From the NCBI GenBank assembly GCA_963970005.1, contig CAXAMN010003003.1:154147-218146 (forward strand): a DNA stretch of 64,000 bases. Reading direction: 5' to 3'. This DNA is from Durusdinium trenchii. Lineage: Eukaryota; Sar; Dinophyceae; Suessiales; Symbiodiniaceae. The number at the start of each line of letters is the position of its first letter. The first letter of the stretch is position 1. A program made the position numbers and the translations under genes. Positions 24,801 to 36,800 of this stretch are shown here, in pieces. The notes under the pieces were generated by a model. It was not told the origin of the DNA. It made no database searches and worked only from the letters and a program-made list of their open reading frames with translations.

Positions 24801-27800
24801 GAGACGACAGCTTGCCAGCAAGAGCAGCCCCTGCGGGATCTATGCAGTTAGATGAGACAACAAACCAGCCAAAGCAAGCAAGCGAGCCAGAAGCACCTAT
24901 CAGTGAAACCGTTTGGTACACAGATGTGGGGGTACATAGTTGTTCTTTTTAACTTTTACACAAACCCAATTGTCTCAGAGCTATATGCTTTTAACAAAAT
25001 GCGCTTAAACAGTTATTTCAGCTGAACGGGGTGTAACGGTAAGTTCACGTTGGTGTGGTATAGTTTCAATATTATGATTGTTTTGCTTGTCCACTTGTAA
25101 ATGTGTAACAGTAAGTTCATGTTGGTGTGGTATAGTTATTTTAAACGTATGCTAGTTTTGCTTGTTTCTTTCTAAATTGTTTAGTCAATGTTTTGTGTTT
25201 TGTGTTTAGTTTTTTGAAATTAAATATGATTTGTTTGACCTTGGGCTTTGACTGTGTGGACTGCAGAAGTTTGGATTGACAGAGAGAGAGAGAGGAAGAG
25301 AGAGAGAGAGAGAGAGGAAGAGACGATATACATGATGGGTGGCGTTGTTCGTGCGGGGACTCTTGGTTGGTCGGCCCCCCCGGGTGATATCTTAGAAAGC
25401 CAACCAATTGATGGGGGCGGGGGGGTCATTGCTTAGCTATCTCTGGCAATGCGGGGGTGGGTCGTGAATGATTTTTGAATAAGGGATTTTGTAAAGAAAG
25501 TGCGCGCATAGTTGTTGGTAAATTTTGGAAGCCTCAGAGATTAAAGATATTATGAAGAGTAAAAAACATTGATGATAACTAAGCGCAGCAAACCTACAGG
25601 AAAAGAACATACAAATAAATGAGGATCAGTTTCAGGAAACCTGCAGTCCAAGAAACTCCAGAAACTTGTTTGCTGGACTACCACCTTTGCTGGAATGATG
25701 TTTGTTGTTTGTCAAACCGCTTGAATAAGGGATTTTGTAAAGAAGGTGCACATACTTTTTGTGAATTTTGGAATCCTTAGAGATTGAAGAAATTGTGGAA
25801 ATCTGCACCCAAAGATCTTCAAAATCAAAAAACCTCAATGGAAATCTCCAAGTCTCAATGGAAATCTGCATCCAAAGACCTTCAAAATCAAAAAATCTCA
25901 ATGGAAACCTCCAAACCTCAATGGAAATCTGCGTCCAACTTCAAAATCCAAAAAAGTCCCAATGGCAACGTCCAAATCTCAATGGACATCTGCGTCCAAC
26001 GACCTCCAAAGCCAATAAGAATCAATTGACATCTCCAAATCTCAATGGAAATTTGCATCCAAAGATCTTCAAAATCTTTAGAGACCAGAGATGAGAAATA
26101 GCAATATACAACAATAAAAAGATTACACAAAAACTATCCCTCCCCCCAAAAGAGACATTATTCTGGTGGCCTTTAGTAATCAGAGGTCTACATAACAAAG
26201 GTCAATGAAGAAAAGGTAAAAGGTAAAGCTCTTATATAAGGGCACATTCTTTTAAAAGGTTTTTTGTTTAGGAAAATCTCAAAAAGTTCAATAGTAGTTT
26301 TCAAACAACACAAAAAATCTTATATCCTTTAAACACAAGTAAAAGGGATTATACTAGGCTGAAATGACAAAGGACTTGTGAAAACTACCTCCAAATTACG
26401 GCGGCTAAGTCATGAAGGTTTAGCCTACCCCCCACAAGTATTTATGTCATGAAGCAAAAGCTTGGAAAAACATCAAGATCAGAGATGCCAGAGGTTGTCA
26501 CCAAAGATCCTAAAAACAGTTGATTTTATATTGACAAGCATCATGACATACGACTTTGGTATCTAAACAATGAATAAACCATCGAGAGATAGGAATTTGA
26601 GAGCAAAAACGCACAAAGGCAGACTTAAAGCAAAAGATGTTCCTATGACATGTGGACTTTCATTAGCTCTAGTCTTCCAAGGGCATGCCCCCCACCACCC
26701 CCCCCAAAAAAAAGAACTCAGGACCAGGTCAACAAGGCCTATGTCATGAGTGTGTGCCAATGAAATTGCCCTGTATAACATTTGTACATGACTTAGGACT
26801 TGCCCTGGGAAAGTTGTATGTCATTTCGACCCAATTGGCCTAAGTCATCTCACCCTAGTATAATCATTTAGCAGGTGAGAAACATCAACAAATCTTAAAA
26901 CATCTCAAAAGACCTCAAAAAATCTCAAAGAGTTTCAATAAATCTCAAAACATATCAAAATCATATATAAAAGTGAAAACAGTGAACACCGTGAAAGCAA
27001 AACCATAAACACCAACAACAAAACAACCTGAGGCCTGGAGCTTTGTGTGTCAGGGTCTCAGGGGTTTCTTCGAGAAAATTCTGGAACTTAGATAGATTTT
27101 CTGGAACTTGAGTTTCGTTTTTTGGGCGCCTGCGGCTGCGGCCCGCCAATTCTCAAGCTTCTAGATTATGAAAAATTGCGCGCCTGCGGCGGGCCAATCC
27201 TTAGCCTCTTATATTTTGTTGGCGCCTGCGGCGCAAACAGTTTGAACCTCACAACTGCCCACGCATGGGAATTGTTCAAGGGAGACAGGCAATCAGCAGT
27301 CACAGGAAGTACCTGGACAACTCTTTATCGGAAGTAACTTCACAAATATTGGAGGCAGTCGCGGGCATAACTGTTTCCTGCACATGTTTTTTGCAAACTT
27401 GACGTTTTTTGGTGATACAAAATCGCAAGCAGCAACCTGAAACCTCACTGCTGGAGAAAAATTAGGTTACAATTGGCCAGCAACGGGCTCAAGAAACTGG
27501 AAACTTCCATGACTGTAAAAGCAAAAACTAGTACGGAGTACAGAGCCATTGGGTCGCAGTCCCTGTCAACAAAAACTTAAAAGCTTTTTTTTTTTCGGAA
27601 CAGTGGGACCAAACAGTTTGAACCTCACAATTGCCTACATCAGATTTTTTAAGGGAAGGCAGGCAGTCACAGGAACTACCTGGGCAACTTTTACTGGAAT
27701 AAATTTCGCAAATATGGAAGGCAGCCGTGGGCAGAATTTTTTGCTGCGACATGCCTTTGAACTTGTCAGAGGACAGTCCCAGGAGCAACCTGCAACCTCA

Positions 27801-30800
27801 CTTCAAGAAACTCGACACTACAAATTTCGATTTTCTATTCAAAAATGTATTTATGTTTTTTCAAGAAGGGACATTGTTTGGACTACCTTTTTGGCGCCTG
27901 CAGCTGAGTCACTTGCGCAAAACGAGTGGTGGACTTTGCAGCATTTTGTCAGCGCTTCTGCGATCTCATGTCTTCGCCAATTATTTGCAGAAAAGTCACC
28001 TATACACAAAATGAGTAGCTGACTTGGAAGCCAAAAAACACATGTGAGATCACAACATTTCGAAAGAACTGCTGCGATCTTGCCCTCTCACTTTGAGTAG
28101 TGGACTTTGCAGCATTTACTCTTAAAAATACAAGCTTAAAACATACAGTATTTGCAGTTTCCAGTTTCTTAAGCCTATTTCTGGCCAATTGCATCCCAAT
28201 TTTCTCCAGCAGTGAGGTTTCAGGTTGCTCCTTGAAACTGTGTATCACCAAAGAATGTCAAGTTTGCCAGTAAAAAAAGTGTCCAGGTAGTTCCTGTGCC
28301 TGTCTGCCTCCCCTAAAAAATTCCCAGGTAGGGAATTGTGAGGTTAAAACTGTTTGGTCTCACTGTTCCGAAAAAACATGCTTTTAAGTTTTTGTTGACA
28401 GGGACTGCGACCCAATGGCTCTGTACTCTGTACTAGTTTTTGCTTTTACAGTCATGGAAGTTTCCAGTTTCTTGAGCCCGTTGCTGGCCAATTGTAACTG
28501 CAGGGAAGAAAGCCGCACTCAAATTTCACAGAAACCAACTCAAGCGGTACCCAGCCATTTTTTACTCAAGGCACAGCTGAAAAAAGGTTGCTGTGTCACC
28601 AGCAGGTTCTGAGCCCAAGGTAGGCGTAAGACGGGGATTGAGGAGGTCGATCTCCCCGCAGCCCCGCATCCTTGCTGCCATGAATGCCCAGCAGCGGCGC
28701 CGGCAGCAAAGGCGCGCTCCCGAAGGAGAAGGAGATCCCAAGGCAGCGCCGGCAGCGGATCTTCAAGAAGAGGAACCTCAAGGGCCGCTTGGTGAGCCAG
28801 GGGAACTGAGCTGCAGGGTTTGGAGGATATGAGAAGCCAAGCTCCACATCTCTATGGGGAAAATAAGAGTGGTGAGTGAGTCCAAGGACCTGTTGCTGAC
28901 AGGGAAGACTCCTCCCTTGGTGACGAGGCCGACGTTCCTGGAAAGGGAGGAGGCCAAGACACAACGTTCCTCTCACCCCTGGTCTGGGCGGTTGACATTC
29001 GACGAGACAAGGGGCCCCTTGGCCAGGACATGCTCCAGGCCCCACTTTGGAACCACCTGTGCTCCCTGGCCGCTGCGGGGCTACTTCTCTTTGTTGGGGG
29101 AGGCCCCAACTGCCGTGGTGGCTGGAGAGCGAAAAAATGAAACAATCGCACCTGGATGAGACTACGTACATTTCGTTTGGCACCCCATATGAATTGCGAC
29201 GGAACAATTGGAAACAAGTTGAAACCGTAGCTCTTCCATAGCGTGCGCCCATTTGCAGTGTGCAGTACGACTACTGGAACACCGACCTGGTGAATCCCTT
29301 GGACAAGAGCCTGAAGAGCACGGTCACTTAAGGACACCACCAATCCTGGAGGAGCAAGTGGAGAAAGAGCAACTGGCCTTAATGAATGGTGGCGAAGGAG
29401 AAGAGAGGCAAGACGAGTACCTGGATGAAGGTGAGCTTCAAGTTGCACTTCGGCAGAGCGCCCAACTGGTACCAAATGCTAGTGAAGCATTGGTTCCTCG
29501 GATCTTCATGTCACCTCAACCTGGACCAGTTCACGTACCCGACCCGGGACAGTCATGCAACAGCAGATGTTGACACTGTTCGAGGTGTTGAGGCAAGAGA
29601 ATCGAGACTTGCGAGATGAACTTCGAGATCAGCGCCTTGGCTTTGAAATGCAGGTGAAGGCACTTCAGAAAGAGAGCGAAAATCAGGCCTTTAGGACACC
29701 GGACAGTCATCCTGGGGGAGAGTCACGATCGGGAGAAGAACGCCTACCTGCAAGCCTGCAACAACCACTGTTGAACAAGAGCGGAAAAGGCTCTATGAGT
29801 TGACGCCTATGCAGCAGTTTGAACAGATGCAGTCCATGATGGTTCAAGCTACACCAATGATGGGAAGAGGCAACAGGGGAAGAACTGCGAGAGAGCGGTC
29901 TAGGTCTGGCGGTCCTCAGCCTGGTGATGGGAGAAGGTCGACGACGACTACCAGATTGGGTCCTACGGCACCAACATCACATCCAACTTCGACCCATTCA
30001 ACGGGCCACCTATAAGATTGAGCCATCTGCAGAGCTGCGAAAGACACGATGGGCACCGGTTGAGAAGAGGGCCATCAGCATGCTACTCGCCTCGACCCCA
30101 ACGAATGTGAAGGAGGAATTGGTGGCGACTCGAACTTTGTCACCTTTGGGACTGGTGAGCAAACGCAGAAGCAGGGTTACTAGGGGAGGCCTGCGCGGGC
30201 TTGCGGCGGGCTCAGGCGAGCCACGGACATTGGCTTGAACTTGCCCGGCGCAACGATCCGCGCGAAGGGCATCAACAAACTCAGCAGGAAGACCCTCTCC
30301 CAGCGGCCGGATCTGCAGTTCAGGTGTTCGCTAGTGAAGAACACGTTGCAGCTTGATACCATCCCGACAGAGGAGACGGTTCGAACGTATTCAGAGCATC
30401 TCCTCGCCGAACTTGAGCAACTCATGCGTCGGGTGAGACCGGCGTCAAGCACTACCACAACAGGGCAGCCTGGAGGCGGTGGAGGAGCTCCTGCAGTGAA
30501 ATCTCTCCAGAATGAAGAGAAGGAGAAAAAGGGTGATGGGCCTACAGCCAACAAGGGTCCGTGCAAATACTTCCTGACGGAGTCGGGCAGTCGTCGTGGC
30601 CAGGCGTGCAAATGGGCGCATCAGCTGGACAAGAGTGACAAGTCGGGTGGCGAGAGGCGCTGTTTTACTTGCGGAGCAACGCAGCACATGGCAAAAGATT
30701 GCCCAAGAAAGGAGACCCCGCCAAATGAGCTGGGCATCGTGTTCCTCAGCCCGAAAATGCCTATGGCGAACTTGACATTGAAGGACATCTCGCGAAAGTC

Positions 30801-33800
30801 TTTTGCAGATGTGGAGGGAGAAGGCCCGGAGCGTCAGCCTCCTCGATCCTGCGCCTGCAAGGAAACCGCTTGGCCATAAACTGCTTTCCCGTCGCGCACC
30901 GACGAGGCACCCTGGCACCTTAGGGACAGCCACTCAAGACCTGAAGCGTGAAGATTGGAAGCAGAAAGAAAACTGGCAGCACGGAGAGGACACAATTGCG
31001 GGCGTCGGGGGGACGGCCTGCCGCCACCGCCGCACGCTTTGGAAGTTCAGAAGAAATCTTGGCAGCATTCCCACCGCAGCTTCGTTCCCCTCTTCTTAGC
31101 TTTACGCTGTCCATATGGGGCCCCTTTGGGATCACCGGATTGCTGTCAAAGCTGTTTCCAAACATTTACGGTCTTCTAATGGGGGCGGCCTGGCGACATG
31201 CCTCTCCTTTCTCAAGACCCCTTGCCGGGCCTCTCCTTACCATAGAATTCCCTCCTTTCTGGGCTTCCCCTGCGGGAGCGGCCCTCCGGTGTCCCTTGTC
31301 GGGGAGTAATAATGTTTCTGAGCACGTTGGACGGCCTGATCGCGCAAGAGAGCTTCCTCTTTCTGAGCCATGGCTGGAGAGAAAGCCCCGCCCGTCTTTT
31401 TGGCGCAGCTCTATTAAATCAATCGCCATTTCCTCTTGCCAATCACGCAAAACAGCCCTTAAGGCAACCGCCTCGACCGCTCTTTGTTTGTTTTTTCTGC
31501 CTCGGCCTGTGCACTCCCGGCGCCCGTCTGACGGCGAGGCAAACGAGACTTCTCAGGGGGACAAGGGATCCGCTTTGTGATTCTCCAAAGCTCGTCCATC
31601 ATGAGGGGGCTTCTCATTGAGAAAGAGGATTGGGAATATAATTCTATTTGGGGGCCACTTCGCCAATGAGCGCGTTGTCATCGGCCAGTTGGGTCTTGAA
31701 ACCTTTGGGACCCATCGCGACGCACTGGTCCTTTGGTGGCTTATTTGCACCAGGGTTGTGTACCAGGAAGTAAGCTCCGGCAAGTGATAGTAGCATTGTA
31801 GCCACAGGCACCATCTCCTGCGGTGTCCATGTTGGCATCATCATCAGCCGTTTGGGCGTCTTGCTGCATCTCTGGGAGGGGAAGTTTGCGGCAGGTCCTC
31901 TACAGTGCTGGGCGTGGGCTGGTTAGTCCACCAGATGCCAATTTTCTGGGACTTGGTATCAAGAACGCGCGGGATTCGTGGAGGAGACCTGGATTGGTGT
32001 CAGGTGGAGGAGGTTGGTCACCATCGGCATAGGGCAGGTACTTGTACCACACCGCGGGTCGCAATTTTTTCATATTCAAATTTGGGGGCAATATACGGAC
32101 TCTTCTTGCGGTCTTTGCTAGGAGCCTGCGCTACGTATGTACTTTGCATTTGCGACCCTTTCCTGTGTGGACTTTCTTGTAGTGATAGTACACATACATC
32201 TTCCGGCAGGCCGGTTCAGTAGCTTCCACTCTGTTTGGATCTCATTCATCTTGCAGGCGTCACCTGTTCAGCCGCGACAGAGATGGTCTCAACGGAGACG
32301 CAGCCAGGCACAGGGGATAACTTCAAAGACTACATGTCTCACATGGACGCGCCTGTTGTTTCTCTTGATACTTTTTCGTGCAATCGAAAAGACTCATTCG
32401 AGCCACGGCACTTATAAGACCACCTAGGAAAAGACTCGGCCGCGCAGTTGCGGCGCGACACCCTGACAATAACAATGCAGACAGACGAGCGCCGCGCGGG
32501 TAACTTCACTGAATTGCCTCCTCGGGTGTCACTAGCGGCCACGCACTTCTTGAATAACCTCGCGAGGCATCACGGAAGTGTGCTTGGTTTTCGCGTGACG
32601 CAGCATTGAGCCCTGTGAGGCAACTGAATGCAGACCGCAGCACTACCGCGGCAATGAAGTCGCGATCGCGATTCTGCAGTCGAGGACCTGGCGCCCTGTC
32701 GCGTGGCGCCTCTTCTCAGCAGCGCTGCTGATGTGCAATGTTCCACGCGTGCCATTTTCTGCTTGTGCGCGAACAGAAGTTGGAAGCGTACTGTGAGGCT
32801 TGTCTCATTACAAGACCAAAGCCGAGGAAAAAGCGGCGCTACACACGCGAGTTTCACAGACTGTGTTCTGAAGATCATCATCGCCGTCCTCGTCGCCCTC
32901 ATCCTCATCATTACATTCTGTCCTCGCCTGCTTCGGGGCCATCCTGTCATCTAGTTTCTCAGGCGTCGAATAGAAAAGAAAAAGGGATTTGAATTCAGGC
33001 TTTACATTGCGCTTTTCACGGCAGGTTGTTGATACTTTCGCAGACGCCCGCGATAGAGACATCCTCAATTTGGCAGAGGAAATGGAGCAGGACATGCAAG
33101 CGGACAAGAGGTTGCAAGTTGCAAGTATAAGTAGGGTAGCGCACGTGAAAAAAGGGAACCCTTCTGTTTCATTTTTTGCTTCAAACAATGTTGGTGCTGA
33201 CATGGGAGTTGAGGTTTCTAGAGTCAGTCTTTGACCGCATTGATGTTGATCACACGGGGCAGCTCACTTTGGAGCAATTGGTTGAGGCCTTGTGCGCAAG
33301 CAGGGCACTTCATCTCTTTGATTTATCTGTGTGTTACAGGCAGAAAGCCGAACTTAATGAATTAAATTACAACAAGATCACATCTTAAAAAGTTCATCTA
33401 TGAAATGGGGGGGCGTACTGTTGCAGAGAAGTTGAAGAAAACACTCGTCCATTGTTATAGGGGGAATTATATTGATGCTGAGTGGGAGAGATTGCCTAGA
33501 GTTGAACTAATTTTTGGCCTAAGCATCGCCATCGAAAACAAACTGGCTCTTGTGTCTGATGTAGTGTGACCTCACGATCAAGGCGATTCAATAAATGACA
33601 TCGTAATCTCCAGTTTGTCTCCATAAAAATGGTTCCGCGACTTGCTGTGAGATGTTAGCTTCTCCGCAGTACACACTTTCTCCGGCCTTTGTCTTGGCTT
33701 GCTAGAGAGGTTTGGACATGCATTTTGTAGAGCAGCTCGTTGAGGGCCAATTCTTCTCAGAACAGCTTTCCTGTCCATTTTGTAGGCTTTTTGTCCTGAC

Positions 33801-36800
33801 CTCACCATTTCTATAGTCTCAAACCCAATGACCGCTGATTTATACTAGTAGAGCGCCCAGGCCCACACCAACTTCCAAAGGGGATCAAAAAAGAATGCGG
33901 GGGGCAGTTTTGCCCGCCCCCATGGGCCAGCGTAGTCCGTACCGCGCGCGACCTCTCCAATGTTTGACTCGCCAAGCATTTAGCAAAGCAAAAGCACGTC
34001 CCTTTACCGCTTCGACTGGGCGACTGCGGGAAACAACGCCCCCTTCTCCTACCGCTTGGAGAGTCACTAGCCTGTCTCAGTCTGGTGGTGCAACGCGGAC
34101 CTCATCCCCACATTGAGGGGGCCGGGCTGACATCTCCTCATCGCCCCTCCTCGTTTCGATGGATTGGCTCTGAAAGCAATCCGGGTGCAGTGACACTTTT
34201 ACTTTGTCCAAGCCACCACCCTGCACTCCGCGCGTCCTTGACACCCGGGTTTTTGGTAGACCAACCCTGCGCCCCCAGCAATCCAGATCTTGAGGGCCTC
34301 GAGGGAACCAACGTTCGGACACCTCCGACCATACTGGGAAGCACCAAATCTTTCGCGACAAAAATATCAGCAAAACCAACAAAACAGTCCGCTTCGACGT
34401 TCTCCGGGTTCGGGCTTGGTACAACTCGCTGGCGCACAACCCTCAAGAACCAAGCCTTACAATGGGTTGAATGCTCCAACAGCGGATCAAACCCTATATA
34501 CAGCCAAACGTCGTGGCAGCTACGGGGTATTATAGTTTTTGCGATCCATCCGACTTGGACTCAGACCAGTGAAGGGGGTCCGACAAACGACGGATCTACC
34601 AACAAACTCTGAGAGTGCTGCCACTTGCCTTGCATGCCACATCGCTGTCATCCTAACAACTGGGCACTCTCTGAGCGCAAAACGGTAGCGTCGGCCGACA
34701 GCGCCCCGTGGTTTCTGGATAGCGATTCAACAAGCAACCTGAACTTGCTTCCTGATCCAATTGGCCCGAGATTTCCACATCTCTGTGTTTCCCATCGCTC
34801 GAATGGCAAAGCGGGCCCATCGCGTTCGCAATACAACATCCGGCGCCAGCGTGCGCAGGGCAGCCAACATGGTTTTCCTAGTTCGGCCAAGCACGCTCGG
34901 ATCGATGCCCGAGAAAAACGAAACAGCAGAGGTCTCGGTGGACACCGCTGCCGGCCCCGCCAGCACGTACTTCACCGGTTGGCCAGCGACCGCCGCCAGT
35001 AGTGTCTGGCCATGGACATGCCCACATTGCAATACATTGTTCTCACTGGCGCCAGCAAGAACATTTCTTCCAAGCGCGCCTCTGAGACGCTCTTCCGACA
35101 CTGGGGTCCCAATGTCGGAGTGGCTGGCCTCGTCTGAACTTAGTGATCTTCTTGCTGTGGCTGGGCAGACTGGCAACGGCGGCAAACTGCTTGCCGACGC
35201 CTATGCAGGCCAACGTCCAGACCGCCTTCCAACGCTGGCAGCACAGCGCAGCAGCAGTGCAATGGTGTCCGCTCGACCTCGGCGAACTTGGCTTTCCGGA
35301 AGCGCATCATCTACTGGCTCGAGCGTCCCGGCTTGTTCAGCCTCTCGCAATCCAATAATCCATTGCAACGACAAACTTTTTGGTCGCAAATTGCAAGTTG
35401 GATCTCCACAAAGCGACGCTTACAAGCTCAAACAGCAGGCAGGCAAAGCGATCGCAAGCTTCAAGAAGTGGCGACGCAGCATGCAAATGCGTGCAATACA
35501 TGAAAAGAGTAGATCAAATGGATCCAACGCGCAAGCCGCCAACCAACCTAGCCCGGTCATCTAGCATGAACACCGCGCCTTGAAAACCTGTCAGAAATGA
35601 TGCCAGGCAGCAAGCTCACAGCGCGCCGGGAGAACAGAACAGGTTCAAACTGTGCTTCAGTGTTTGCCCACCCTTCCCACAATCCAAGATCAACCTACAG
35701 CCCACGAAATTGCACTGCGGGAAGCAGCTGGTCCCAACAGCTGGCGGAAGCGCTACAGTGGTAGAGTGGCTTCCCCCTCAATGTCAAGTAGATGATTGGT
35801 TGGGCAGGTGCTGGGTTTCTTCTTAGAAGCCTGACTAGAAACCGGCAGGTGAGCCTGGCAAAGCCTCGCAACGTGGTCAACGGGGGAAATTATCATTTAG
35901 TGATCTTAATCTTCGACGAATCCTTGTGCAAGGCTAGTTCTATCGCTGGAGCGGAACTTGGGCTAAAACCAACTTCGTACAGACGCACTCCCTCAGTGCA
36001 TTTTCGGCGGACCTCGCAGCCTGCGGTGCCATGGAAAATTGGCCTGCCTGCAGAACACAATGTCCATTGTAGACCCCCGATCGCCATCCGACAAGGGGTG
36101 AAGGGGGTCCTCTCTCTCTCTCTCTCTCTCTTTTTCTCTCCGTTGTCGCTCAACTTGCTGATGTGGGCGCGGCTCTTCACACCAAAGAGCAGCAGCGCCT
36201 CAACGGATCAAATTCTCGCCTACCAGTTGCTAGATCAAACTTCGAGCAGCCCGAGCCTTGGCCGTGGGCAAGGCAGCCTATGTTGGGTCGCTGCCACACC
36301 ACCCAAATGACAACCTTCAACAAGGCAGTTCGCAACGCCGGCGCAGCTTTCCACCAGATGCTCATGGGTGGCGTACGATCACTCACTGTCGTGATCGGTA
36401 TATACGGCAGCTAGTTATTGCTTTGGGCTAAGCGATATGCAACAGAAGCTCGGACTCCACCCAGAATGCCACAAGCCTGTTGGCTCGGCGCGGCAGTTTG
36501 CCAATCTGGACTTCAAGCGCAAGGTCGCTCACTGGGCCCAGGACACGTTGGAGACAACAATGGCAATGCTTCGCAAGGTGAGCGCGACGTGACCGCAACC
36601 AAGACCCTTTTCACGGCTGGCTGCGCGATAGGTCCGATAGGTGTCGCAGCTGCAATTCGTTGATACGCAGGCAGCTCAGAATCTGCTCCACGTGGCGGGC
36701 AGTGGACCATTGTTACGTCAAAAACATAGTGGCGAACAGATTCATCCAAAATTCAAGAACGAATGTGACGAAGGGTCATTTGTATCGGAGACACTCCTGT

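Noticed and set aside
34761-35564. 267-codon plus frame with an antisense 152-codon frame
   Set aside because: Both frames are open because of base composition. No motif supports either, so I listed the stretch as unassigned intron.
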